This document shows, in pieces, positions 54,464 to 62,541 of a DNA stretch of 64,000 nucleotides. Every line of letters starts with the position of its first letter. Position 1 is the first letter of the stretch. Below the pieces are notes generated by a model. The model worked only from the letters and a program-made list of their open reading frames with translations. It was not told where the DNA came from and searched no databases. This DNA is from Candidatus Phyllobacterium onerii (GTDB lineage: Bacteria > Pseudomonadota > Alphaproteobacteria > Rhizobiales > Rhizobiaceae), in contig NZ_JAQMHX010000002.1 in NCBI RefSeq assembly GCF_028331445.1, forward strand, positions 62,001-126,000. The letters run 5' to 3'. The translations under genes were made by a program, and so were the position numbers.

Positions 54464-55141
54464 ATGAACATTTCTTTGGGAAATGCAATCGCCACCATTG
54501 AAGCTCGTCCCGAGACGGAACCCCTGGTGCTGGTCGTGGATGATGATGAATCGGTGCGGCTCTCGATCTGTGAATTGCTGGAATCGGTGGACATTGAAAC
54601 GGCGGGGTTTGGCTCCACCCAGGCCCTGTTGGACGCGGACATTCTGGACAGACCAGGCTGCATGATTCTCGACGTGCGAATGCCAGGTGCTAGCGGTCTT
54701 GATTTCCAGACCCGCCTGGCCGCCAATGGTATCTCTGCCTCCATCATCTTTCTGACCGGTCATGGCGACATTCCAATGACAGTTCAGGCGATGAAGGCAG
54801 GTGCGATCGAATTTCTGACCAAGCCTGTGCGCGATCAGACCCTGCTCGATGCGGTAAACAAGGCCATTGAAATTGACAAGGAGAGGCGCGCCGAGCAACT
54901 CACAACCAAGGCGAATATGGCGCTTTATGCGACGCTCACCCTTCGTGAGCGTCAAGTCATGGAAGCCGTGGTGCGGGGTGCACTGAGCAAACAGATCGCA
55001 TTCGATCTCAACATTTCAGAAATCACGGTCAAGCTTCATCGCAGCAGTGTGATGCGCAAGATGAAGACGCCCTTCATCACCCATCTTGTTCGCGCCTGGC
55101 AGTCGATACCAGCGGATATGCGTGATGACTACCGGGCCTAG
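54464..55141 (+). CDS. FixJ-like response regulator
   Basis: 225 residues from ATG 54464, with GGAG eight bases upstream. The receiver domain starts LVLVVDDDESVRL and has the phosphoacceptor Asp70 in CMILDVRMPG, with GHGDIPMTVQAMKAGAIEFLTKP (quoted in part) completing it. The C-terminal LuxR HTH has LTLRERQVMEAVVRGALSKQ. This is the FixJ/NarL layout. Kinase partner could be the PAS kinase at 55.7 kb. Confidence 0.9.
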   Translation: MNISLGNAIATIEARPETEPLVLVVDDDESVRLSICELLESVDIETAGFGSTQALLDADILDRPGCMILDVRMPGASGLDFQTRLAANGISASIIFLTGHGDIPMTVQAMKAGAIEFLTKPVRDQTLLDAVNKAIEIDKERRAEQLTTKANMALYATLTLRERQVMEAVVRGALSKQIAFDLNISEITVKLHRSSVMRKMKTPFITHLVRAWQSIPADMRDDYRA

Positions 55142-55191
55142 ACTTTCGTATGGATTTGATGAGGCAGTGATCAAGCAGATACTAAACCGCC

Positions 55192-55632
55192 GTGACGAAA
55201 GTCCGCTGTGTGAAAGTTTGCGAATTGACCCTTACCCCAATCATTGCAGTCGTCGACGACGATTTGAGTATTTGCAACGCCTTGGCCGAATTGCTCGAGG
55301 TGTTCGATTTCAAGTGCCAGATCTTCGACCGTCCGGAAAAGTTTCTGGCTGCACATACAAGAGGGCGCTTCGACTGCCTCATCACCGATCTCAACATGAA
55401 AGGCATGAGCGGACTGGAGCTTCAGGAGAAGCTGTCTGCCACCGATCCCGACTTGCCCATCATCTTCATGTCGGCCCAATTAGCCCCCGAAGCAAAGGCC
55501 CGGGCACTGCGTCTCGGCGCCGTCGCCTTTTTGAATAAGCCGATCAGTGACGATGTTCTACACGGGCACATCATGTCCGCTCTCAATCGACGATCAATGG
55601 ATAAGCCGGATGATTTGCCCCGAGAGCCGTAA
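55192..55632 (+). CDS. Lone receiver-domain response regulator
   Basis: 146 residues from GTG 55192 (start uncertain; a weak one). A single receiver domain: IIAVVDDDLSICNALAELL, Asp66 in CLITDLNMKGMSG, IIFMSAQLAPEAKA and AFLNKPI. It has no output domain, so it may act as a phosphate sink, a phosphorelay step, or a CheY-like partner of the adjacent kinase. It lies 51 bases after the FixJ-like gene and 51 bases before the kinase gene. Confidence 0.8.
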   Translation: MTKVRCVKVCELTLTPIIAVVDDDLSICNALAELLEVFDFKCQIFDRPEKFLAAHTRGRFDCLITDLNMKGMSGLELQEKLSATDPDLPIIFMSAQLAPEAKARALRLGAVAFLNKPISDDVLHGHIMSALNRRSMDKPDDLPREP

Positions 55633-55683
55633 CAGTACCGTTGCATCGAATTAAACATTGACCATCGCCCGGAGAGGTCGCCA

Positions 55684-57420
55684 ATGGATTCCGTTGATCA
55701 CCCCATCGAAAAAGGCAAACCGCCTACGCAGGCTGCTATCGGACAGGTTGCCTACTGGCAATTCAATGTGACGCGCGCACGAGCTTTGCTTGAAAGCATG
55801 GATGCAGCCTGCCCCGGCGGGGATCAGGAATGGCAACCTGATCGATTGGATATGTTGCTCTCTGCCGTCCGGATTTTGGACGTCAACGATGAAGCAATCC
55901 GTCTGTTCGGCCTGCCCGCAGACCGGGACAAAGTATTGGACCGTCCAATTACAAGCCTCTGGCCCGAACAAAGCCGTGCTGCCCTCGGCGATCTGCTCAC
56001 AACCATCGCCGCCTCTGCTCATAAAGGAACGGTAACACGAGAAATCCCCACCGTGGGGCGGTTGCAGCATGTCGTGCTGACAGGCTGGAAGGCTTTTGAT
56101 CCAAGATGCGCGGACACCGTATTCGTCTCTGTCAGGGCAACCTTGAATGCACCGAATGCTGTCATCGAACTCGAAGCGAGCCAAAAACGCTATCGGAACA
56201 TGATTTCCTCCCTGCCCATTCCTGTCTGGCAGATCGACGCCCGGCCGGCAGGGCGCATATTTGACCGCCTTCGCGCCAATGGCATCACTGACATGGCCTC
56301 ATATTCGGACGAACATCCAGAGATCGTCAAACTTGCATGCGATATCGTACACGTTTTCGACGTCAACAAAGAGGCCATGGTCCTTTTCGGCGGGAAGCAC
56401 CGCTCAGAATTCATCGGGTCGGTAAAATACCTGTTTTCAACCACACCCGGCGCGACGAAACGCGTGATGCTGGCGCATTTTTCAGGTGTCAGGAATCATG
56501 TGGAGGAATTGAAGGTAAGGACCTTCGATGGCCGGCTGCTCGATGTACTGTTGTTGATGACCTTCCCGGTACCAGGCGAGCGCCTCGATACGACAATCCT
56601 CATGATGATCGACAACACCGCTCGCCTTGAAGCAGAGGCCAAATTACGAAAAATCGAAGCCGACTTTTCCCATGCAGCGCGTCTTTCCACATTGGGCGAA
56701 ATGACGACATCGATAGCGCATGAAATCAAGCAGCCGCTTTCGGCCATCCTGATGAACGCTCAGACGAGCCTGCGATATCTCAGGCGGGCCGAGCCAAATC
56801 TTGGCAAGGTAGACATCCTCACATCCCGTGTCGTTGAAAGCGCACAGCGCGCGGGCGACATTATCGGCCGGATTCAGGATATGGCCGGCAAGCGTGAGGC
56901 CACCTCTACCTTGCTTGATTTCAATGATGTCATTCGTCAGTGCGTGGTGTTCCTCCGCCACGAAAGCGAGGATAAGGATGTCGTCATTACGACGAAGCTG
57001 CACCAGGATCTTCCCGCTGTCCGGGGTGATCGCATCCAGCTGCAACAGGTGATCGTCAACTTGATCGTTAACAGCATCCAAGCCATGAAGACGGCGCCTC
57101 AAATGCAACGCGACATTTTTCTCGAAACGCGACTGGACGAGAACGCTCGTGTCGAATTCTCGATCAGGGATACAGGGACTGGTATCCCGGTTGATCATTT
57201 AGATCAGATATTCGATGGATTCTTTACAACAAAGGAAGGCGGGCTGGGCATAGGGCTGGCCATCTGCCAGTCAATTATCAAAGCTCACGGCGGGGAGATA
57301 GCTGCTTCAAACCATCCAGAAGGTGGAGCGATGTTCGGTTTCTCAATTCCGGCAACAGCCAAGGGTCACCTTCAAAGTGCCCAGTCGCTCGGTACGTCCT
57401 TGAGCGACAGGACGACATAG
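55684..57420 (+). CDS. PAS-domain sensor histidine kinase
   Basis: 578 residues with GGAGAGG upstream. The N-terminal part (about 20-320) contains two PAS-like regions, without an obvious haem signature. HisKA phosphoacceptor is His346 in TSIAHEIKQPLSAIL. The HATPase domain follows: LIVNSIQAMKTA (N box), RDTGTGIP (G1), GGLGIGLAI (G2). A cytoplasmic kinase, with no membrane segments. It is transcribed with the two response regulators. Confidence 0.88.
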   Translation: MDSVDHPIEKGKPPTQAAIGQVAYWQFNVTRARALLESMDAACPGGDQEWQPDRLDMLLSAVRILDVNDEAIRLFGLPADRDKVLDRPITSLWPEQSRAALGDLLTTIAASAHKGTVTREIPTVGRLQHVVLTGWKAFDPRCADTVFVSVRATLNAPNAVIELEASQKRYRNMISSLPIPVWQIDARPAGRIFDRLRANGITDMASYSDEHPEIVKLACDIVHVFDVNKEAMVLFGGKHRSEFIGSVKYLFSTTPGATKRVMLAHFSGVRNHVEELKVRTFDGRLLDVLLLMTFPVPGERLDTTILMMIDNTARLEAEAKLRKIEADFSHAARLSTLGEMTTSIAHEIKQPLSAILMNAQTSLRYLRRAEPNLGKVDILTSRVVESAQRAGDIIGRIQDMAGKREATSTLLDFNDVIRQCVVFLRHESEDKDVVITTKLHQDLPAVRGDRIQLQQVIVNLIVNSIQAMKTAPQMQRDIFLETRLDENARVEFSIRDTGTGIPVDHLDQIFDGFFTTKEGGLGIGLAICQSIIKAHGGEIAASNHPEGGAMFGFSIPATAKGHLQSAQSLGTSLSDRTT

Positions 57421-57712
57421 TCCCTCATATTATTTAATCTCTCGTCGCAGCCGCATCATCGCAGCTTCAAACCGATGTGGCACGCCAGCAGCGATGCCGA
57501 TAAAGCCACCATTGAGGTCATCATCAAGGATACTTCACTTTCTTGTCCGATGGCATGGGGCCGACACATCTGCCTGGAAACAATCTCGGAGTTGAGCGAT
57601 AATAAAGGTGGCTAAACTGCCCGCCATGGCGTGCTGAACCATGCCCGAGAGCGAGGCATGTTCTCCAGCTATACCACGCCACAGGGTGGGGTCGAACAGC
57701 AGGGAGGTGATC

Positions 57713-58546
57713 ATGAAGAAACTGGAGAACGCGGTAGCAAGTCACTACGGCAGAGCGGGACTGCTGGAGGCCATTTTGGCTGGACTGAAGACCCTTGGGG
57801 CTGATCTGGACAATCTCCAGCCCATTGATCTGGCACCCGTTGACGAGTTTCACACAGCCGGCCGGTTGACCACGGTCAAGGCGCTGAAGATGATGCCGCT
57901 CAAGGCGGGAATGCACGTACTGGACGCCGGATGCGGCCTTGGTGGAACAGCACGGGTACTGGCGAAAGAATATGGGTGCCGTGTCACCGGTATCGATCTC
58001 ACACCGCAATATGTCGAGGTTGCCCGGGCCCTAACCGACCGGATGCAGCTCACTGGACGGTGCGCTTTTGAAGTTGGCAGTGTCACCTCGATGCCGTTTC
58101 CGGATGCTGTGTTCGACGCGGCCGTGAGTTTTCACGCGGCCATGAATATCCGCGAGCGCGACAGATTCTACGCCGAATTGGCCCGCGTGATGCGGTCCGG
58201 CGCACCGCTATGCGTGTTCGACGTCATGAAGGGTCCGGCGCCAGGTATGATCTACCCCGAGCCGTGGGCGGAAACCGAGGAAACTAGTTTCTTGAAGTCC
58301 CCCGCGGAGACAAGTGACCTCCTCGTCGATGCCGGATTTCTTATCGACAAAGAGGACAGCCGGCGGACGTTTGCGATCCAATACTTTCGAGAAGTCTTGG
58401 CGAAGGCTGCCAGTGCAAACGCCCCTCCACCCCTGGGGCTTCACCTTTTGACCGGAACCAACGCACCTGAAAAGTTCTCAAACTACGCAAAAGCGCTTGA
58501 TAACCATCAGATCGATCCTGTGATCCTTATTGCACGGCGCAAATGA
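57713..58546 (+). CDS. SAM-dependent methyltransferase (class I)
   Basis: 277 residues from ATG 57713, with GGGAGG five bases upstream. The SAM-binding motif is LDAGCGLGGTARVLA near residue 68, with later VTGIDLTPQYVEVA, SVTSMPFPDAVFDAAVS and MNIRERDRFYAELARVM. This is a typical methyltransferase of the UbiE/Methyltransf_11 type. Substrate unknown; not in an evident operon. Confidence 0.86.
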   Translation: MKKLENAVASHYGRAGLLEAILAGLKTLGADLDNLQPIDLAPVDEFHTAGRLTTVKALKMMPLKAGMHVLDAGCGLGGTARVLAKEYGCRVTGIDLTPQYVEVARALTDRMQLTGRCAFEVGSVTSMPFPDAVFDAAVSFHAAMNIRERDRFYAELARVMRSGAPLCVFDVMKGPAPGMIYPEPWAETEETSFLKSPAETSDLLVDAGFLIDKEDSRRTFAIQYFREVLAKAASANAPPPLGLHLLTGTNAPEKFSNYAKALDNHQIDPVILIARRK

Positions 58547-58595
58547 CCCGCTTCGACATTGGCCGGAGGCACATGAGGAAGCGCTATTGATATCC

Positions 58596-58838
58596 TTAGG
58601 CGTTGGCCTCAACCAAAGCGACCCCTAGTATACTCGAGCGTTTCTTGAGCGTATCGATCAGTTCCTCGATGCGGGCTGTCCGTATAGGATCCAGTGCGGA
58701 TGTGGGTTCGTCGAGCAGAAGAACCTCAGGGCGCAGCGCAATGCCACGTGCAATACCAAGGCGTTGTTGCTGCCCACCAAAGCGACTCAGGCCGCTCGCC
58801 AGCAACTTGTCCCTGACCTCGTCCCATAGTGTTAACGA
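58596..58838 (-). pseudogene. Phosphate ABC transporter ATPase (PstB-like) fragment
   Basis: The minus strand reads [42 protein letters not shown] and [12 protein letters not shown], the central part of PstB. Walker A is missing upstream and the end after LKK diverges into [14 protein letters not shown], so both ends are cut. The signature SGGQ has become FGGQ. A truncated remnant. Confidence 0.8.
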
Positions 58839-59026
58839 AAGTCCGGAGGACCCTTCAGTTGTTGTGACCTCAGCGAAAGTTGGTTGTCCAGGTCGACAAA
58901 TGCCCCCAGAAAACTATCGCAGCGACTGCAAACGATGGCACTGGAATCGCACAAGTTGCGCCGCACCGCAATCATGATCGCTTTGCAGTTTTGACATTCA
59001 AATTCAGGATAATCGAAATTTGCCAT
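58832..59026 (-). CDS. Small zinc-ribbon-like protein (64 residues)
   Basis: Two CxxC pairs (CQNC near residue 11 and CSRC near 33) give a zinc-ribbon-like 64-residue protein. No Shine-Dalgarno sequence precedes the ATG, and the 3' end overlaps the pstB remnant. The composition looks real, but expression is uncertain. Confidence 0.45.
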   Translation of the reverse strand: MANFDYPEFECQNCKAIMIAVRRNLCDSSAIVCSRCDSFLGAFVDLDNQLSLRSQQLKGPPDFR

Positions 59027-59156
59027 AGGAGAATTTTATTACAGTTCTATCCGATGCGCGATTCAGGAATTTCGGCTAGGATGCGCCAGGCATGCCGCTT
59101 CGGTGGCAGTCATCGTGCGGCAAAGTCTGATAGTACCCAGCCATTCCCAGCATTTG

Positions 59157-60515
59157 TCAGCGCAGGCGTTCGAACATCACAGCGCAATTGTCGATGCGCT
59201 CTATGCCGCGCATGTCAGTGAGCAGTGAGGCCATACTTTCTCGATTGTTACGAACAGTCAGCCGATGAAACTTGTTATCAAGGTCGGCACCTGAAAACGG
59301 AGTTTCCGGACAACCGAGAAAGCTCTCCGCCTCGCGGAGATACACGCGGCCATCAGTCAGGCGCACTTCCATGCCGACACCCCAACCCTTTGGCCGTCCC
59401 CCTGTCAAAACGATGCTGCGAGCGAGCCCGATGATTGCGCTATCTGTCAAGATATCATCAGAGAAAACGTCAGGATCGTCCACGTTGCGGAATGCTGAAA
59501 CGGCAAGTGAGAACGGCACGGAATATTGTGCCAGCATCAAATCATCAGGCTGTCTTTCAGCATGATGGGAGAGGATTTTGTCGGAAACCGACAGCGACAG
59601 GTCTTTGATCATGTTGCCGTCGAAGTTGTGCTCGATCATGAGTTCCTTCAGCAACTGGATTGGCGTTTGTGCGGTAACGTGACAGGCATACCTCTTGAAG
59701 CACAGCTTTTCGATTTCGTAGGTTTCGCGGAGGCCCTTTGTTAAAAGGCTAGGATCCGAACGCTTACAGAATACATCCAAGACACCAAAAGGTCCTTCCA
59801 GCACCCCTGACGGAGCTTCAAAACCGCCCTTGGCAAGCATTGCGGCCATGATGCCTGCCTCCGCCGCCCGTCCAAGGTGGAGGCGCTTGACCATCCCCCC
59901 TTCGCTGCTCTTGGCAAACTTTAGAATTCCCCCGGTCATGGAGGCGGCGAGACCAAACGCATTGTTGAGCTGTCTGGTATCGAGCCTCAGCAGTCGACCT
60001 GCCGCGGCTGCGGCCCCGAAGGGACCAGTAATACCAGGCGCGTGAAAGCCTATTGCTTCGGGTGTGTGTAGCGTCGCACTCCCTATTCTGAACATCACTT
60101 CACAACCCGCGACGATGGCAGCGACAAGATCTTTGCCACTCGATCCTTCCGATAGCGCCACCATCAACGCGGGAAGGGCAACTGTTGCACCAGGATGCAC
60201 GCCGGCACCTGGCTTGCGCAGGCAATCAAGCTCAAAAGCGTGCGAGAATGCGCCGAGGCACAGCGCAGCCTGAGCGGCAGGCATGCCACTCGTCAAAGCG
60301 CCAGGAAGGATACAAGAACCCTCCCTATTCGATGCGTTCGCATATTCCATGATCATACGCGACCAGGGTTTTGTGCTTCCATGGACAGCACAGGCCACTG
60401 CATCGATGAGGCAAGATTTTGCCAGCGCCACAATATGTTCGGGAAGATCAGCATACCGTACGCCAGACGCATAGTCAGCGAGTGATGTCGTAGCGTCGAG
60501 TTGGTGGTGCTTCAA
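59157..60515 (-). CDS. MmgE/PrpD family protein (2-methylcitrate dehydratase-like)
   Basis: 452 residues. The MmgE/PrpD fold is recognised by the N-terminal IVALAKSCLIDAVACAVHGS, GAFSHAFELDCLRKPGAGVHPG and GPFGAAAAAGRLL segments, plus a C-terminal half with KRYACHVTAQTPIQLL. Family members dehydrate 2-methylcitrate, isomerise or epimerise related acids (IDS epimerase, aconitate decarboxylase). Its stop marks the 3' end of a minus-strand operon; it starts with an ATGA overlap with the lyase gene. The neighbouring lyase suggests a citrate-like substrate. Confidence 0.86.
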   Translation of the reverse strand: MKHHQLDATTSLADYASGVRYADLPEHIVALAKSCLIDAVACAVHGSTKPWSRMIMEYANASNREGSCILPGALTSGMPAAQAALCLGAFSHAFELDCLRKPGAGVHPGATVALPALMVALSEGSSGKDLVAAIVAGCEVMFRIGSATLHTPEAIGFHAPGITGPFGAAAAAGRLLRLDTRQLNNAFGLAASMTGGILKFAKSSEGGMVKRLHLGRAAEAGIMAAMLAKGGFEAPSGVLEGPFGVLDVFCKRSDPSLLTKGLRETYEIEKLCFKRYACHVTAQTPIQLLKELMIEHNFDGNMIKDLSLSVSDKILSHHAERQPDDLMLAQYSVPFSLAVSAFRNVDDPDVFSDDILTDSAIIGLARSIVLTGGRPKGWGVGMEVRLTDGRVYLREAESFLGCPETPFSGADLDNKFHRLTVRNNRESMASLLTDMRGIERIDNCAVMFERLR

Positions 60516-61432
60516 GAGATTGTCCCGAGCTTGTATTTTCGGTCTATCTCCTCGTCGGGCAAGAACCGCTTTTCAATATCCAGATAGCGAGAATAGCCCA
60601 TCAGGTCAGTGATCGTTTCCATGTCGACCACCAGATCGGGACGCTCGACCATATCTTTTTGTTCGATGGCTTCGCGCATTACGTGCAATGCCTGCTGCAT
60701 ACCGTGGATCGCTGCGGCGGGGAGTAATCGGGACAGGCTGACCCAGCGTACGCCAAGCGACCTCAAGGATTGAATAGACATGAGCGGTGTCGTGGCGCGC
60801 GTTCGAATACCAAAGCCCATATTGATGCGAACCGGAATTTTCACCGCCGCAACAATACGCTCGATATCTTCGTGTCCGCGTACGGCATCAGGGAAGATCG
60901 CGTCCGCTCCAGCTGCCTCATAGGCTTTGGCACGTTTGACCGCGCCCTCGATACCTTCGATGGCAATCGCATCGGTCCGCGCGATGATCATGAAATCCGA
61001 TCCGGACGAAGCCGACTTTGCGGATCTGATCTTTCCGACCATCTCTTCCGTATCAATAACCTGCTTACCCGCCACGTGACCGCATCGTTTCGGTGATACC
61101 TGATCCTCGATGCTGACGGCGGACACTCCTGCCCGCACGAATGCTTCTACCACATAGTGCACGGTGGCAGCATTGCCGTATCCCGTTTCGGCATCCGCGG
61201 AGATCGGCACGGACGTTGCGTCGACGATGGCACGGCAGGCTTCGCTATTATCGCGCATCGAGAAAATCCCGACGTCCGGGAGCCCGAGCCGAGAGTTCAC
61301 CAGGCCTGCGCCAGTAGTCGACAAAAGGGAGAAACCCGCGCGCTCGGCCAAACGCGCGCTATATCCATCATAAACGCCTGGAGACACGATGATGTCGTTC
61401 TCTTCCAACAGTGCGCGAACGGTCCTTCGCAT
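60512..61432 (-). CDS. Methylisocitrate lyase-like protein (ICL/PEP mutase superfamily)
   Basis: 306 residues. The ICL-superfamily signature S-P-K115-R116-C117-G118-H119 is intact; the cysteine is the catalytic residue of isocitrate/methylisocitrate lyases and is absent in PEP mutases. Other signs: SADAETGYGNA (metal site), IEDQ, and IARTDA. Length and motif fit PrpB-like lyases, which cleave 2-methylisocitrate into pyruvate and succinate. Its place beside a PrpD-like gene and a tricarboxylate transporter supports a lyase function, though not the exact substrate. Confidence 0.85.
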   Translation of the reverse strand: MRRTVRALLEENDIIVSPGVYDGYSARLAERAGFSLLSTTGAGLVNSRLGLPDVGIFSMRDNSEACRAIVDATSVPISADAETGYGNAATVHYVVEAFVRAGVSAVSIEDQVSPKRCGHVAGKQVIDTEEMVGKIRSAKSASSGSDFMIIARTDAIAIEGIEGAVKRAKAYEAAGADAIFPDAVRGHEDIERIVAAVKIPVRINMGFGIRTRATTPLMSIQSLRSLGVRWVSLSRLLPAAAIHGMQQALHVMREAIEQKDMVERPDLVVDMETITDLMGYSRYLDIEKRFLPDEEIDRKYKLGTIS

Positions 61433-61442
61433 ACTCTAGTCC

Positions 61443-62531
61443 TCAATTGCGGATGGACTGCAGGAACATTTCGGAGGAGAGCCGTTCGCCGACTCCCGCC
61501 TTTTGCGCCCGCTCGAACAATAGCCCGGCGATGGCAGCGAATTGGACACCATGAATATTTCCTCTTTCGGAGAATGTGATCTGATCGTCATTCTGCCTCC
61601 CAAGAGCAGGGTCTTGGATCAGTGCTGCAAAGCTGACATGGCGGTCAGCCGGAATATTGGCATATCGCCCGGTGCCGCCATGCGCAGCTTTACCCCCGGA
61701 CTGCGAGAAGGTAATGCATTCTCCCTCGAAGCTGACGTCAGGCAGTTCTGCTGGCGCAGGCGCCGTGCCAAAGCGAAGTGCCTTGCCGATCTTCGCATTT
61801 GCTGCCTGATCAAGCGCACCTCCGATGCAGGTGACATGCATTCCTGGCTTCAGATATTCGCCATGGATAACCGGACCGATTGCGCTTGCACAGGACGACA
61901 CAACGTCCGCCCCTTCATAAACCATTTCGGGAGATTCGACGGCGACCGCATCGATATCGTGCGAGCGTTTTATTTCGTCGGCAAAGTTTTCACGATTCTG
62001 CCGGTTGGGGCTGTATATCCGGATCTTGTCCACCCGGCGCACTTTGGAAACCGCCGCCACATGGGCCCGGGCCATACCGCCAGAGCCCAATATCCCGACA
62101 ACATGGGCATTTTCCCGCGCCATGTAGCGTATCCCCAACGCAGAATCGGCTCCAACACGCATCTTCTGCAGCAGCCCGTCATGTAGGATAGCAAGAAGCT
62201 CGCCGTTGCCGCGATTGAAGAGCAGGACCAGCCCCATATAAGTGCCGGGTTCAACACAGTATTTGTCCTTCCGCGCTTTCCCGTCGAGCAAGCTGCGCGT
62301 AACCACGTCCGACTTGATGCGCAGGGCGGCATATTTGTCCGACATGCCGACCGCCAGCCCCAACTGATAGTTCATTTGGGGTGTCATCTCCGCCGACTGA
62401 ATATCGATGCGCGGTGCGCAGATGCCATCCTCTCCTAGAGCATAGGCCCTGTAGGCTTTGTCCAGCGATTCGATAAACTCCGCCGGCGCTATCAGAGGCT
62501 CGAGATCAACATTATTCAAAAGCAGGGTCAT
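61443..62531 (-). CDS. Ornithine cyclodeaminase/mu-crystallin family protein
   Basis: 362 residues from ATG 62531, with a weak TAGGA site; the frame extends further upstream without need. It has the OCD fold with the NAD-binding GILGSGGMARAHVAA motif near residue 136, the MRVGADSALGIRYMA stretch before it, and a PAEFIESLDKAYRAYA N-terminal region. OCD-family enzymes include ketimine reductases and amino-acid dehydrogenases, so a role in amino acid or imine metabolism is possible. It lies between the TctAB and lyase genes in one operon. Confidence 0.87.
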   Translation of the reverse strand: MTLLLNNVDLEPLIAPAEFIESLDKAYRAYALGEDGICAPRIDIQSAEMTPQMNYQLGLAVGMSDKYAALRIKSDVVTRSLLDGKARKDKYCVEPGTYMGLVLLFNRGNGELLAILHDGLLQKMRVGADSALGIRYMARENAHVVGILGSGGMARAHVAAVSKVRRVDKIRIYSPNRQNRENFADEIKRSHDIDAVAVESPEMVYEGADVVSSCASAIGPVIHGEYLKPGMHVTCIGGALDQAANAKIGKALRFGTAPAPAELPDVSFEGECITFSQSGGKAAHGGTGRYANIPADRHVSFAALIQDPALGRQNDDQITFSERGNIHGVQFAAIAGLLFERAQKAGVGERLSSEMFLQSIRN

Positions 62532-62541
62532 AGAGTTGTTC

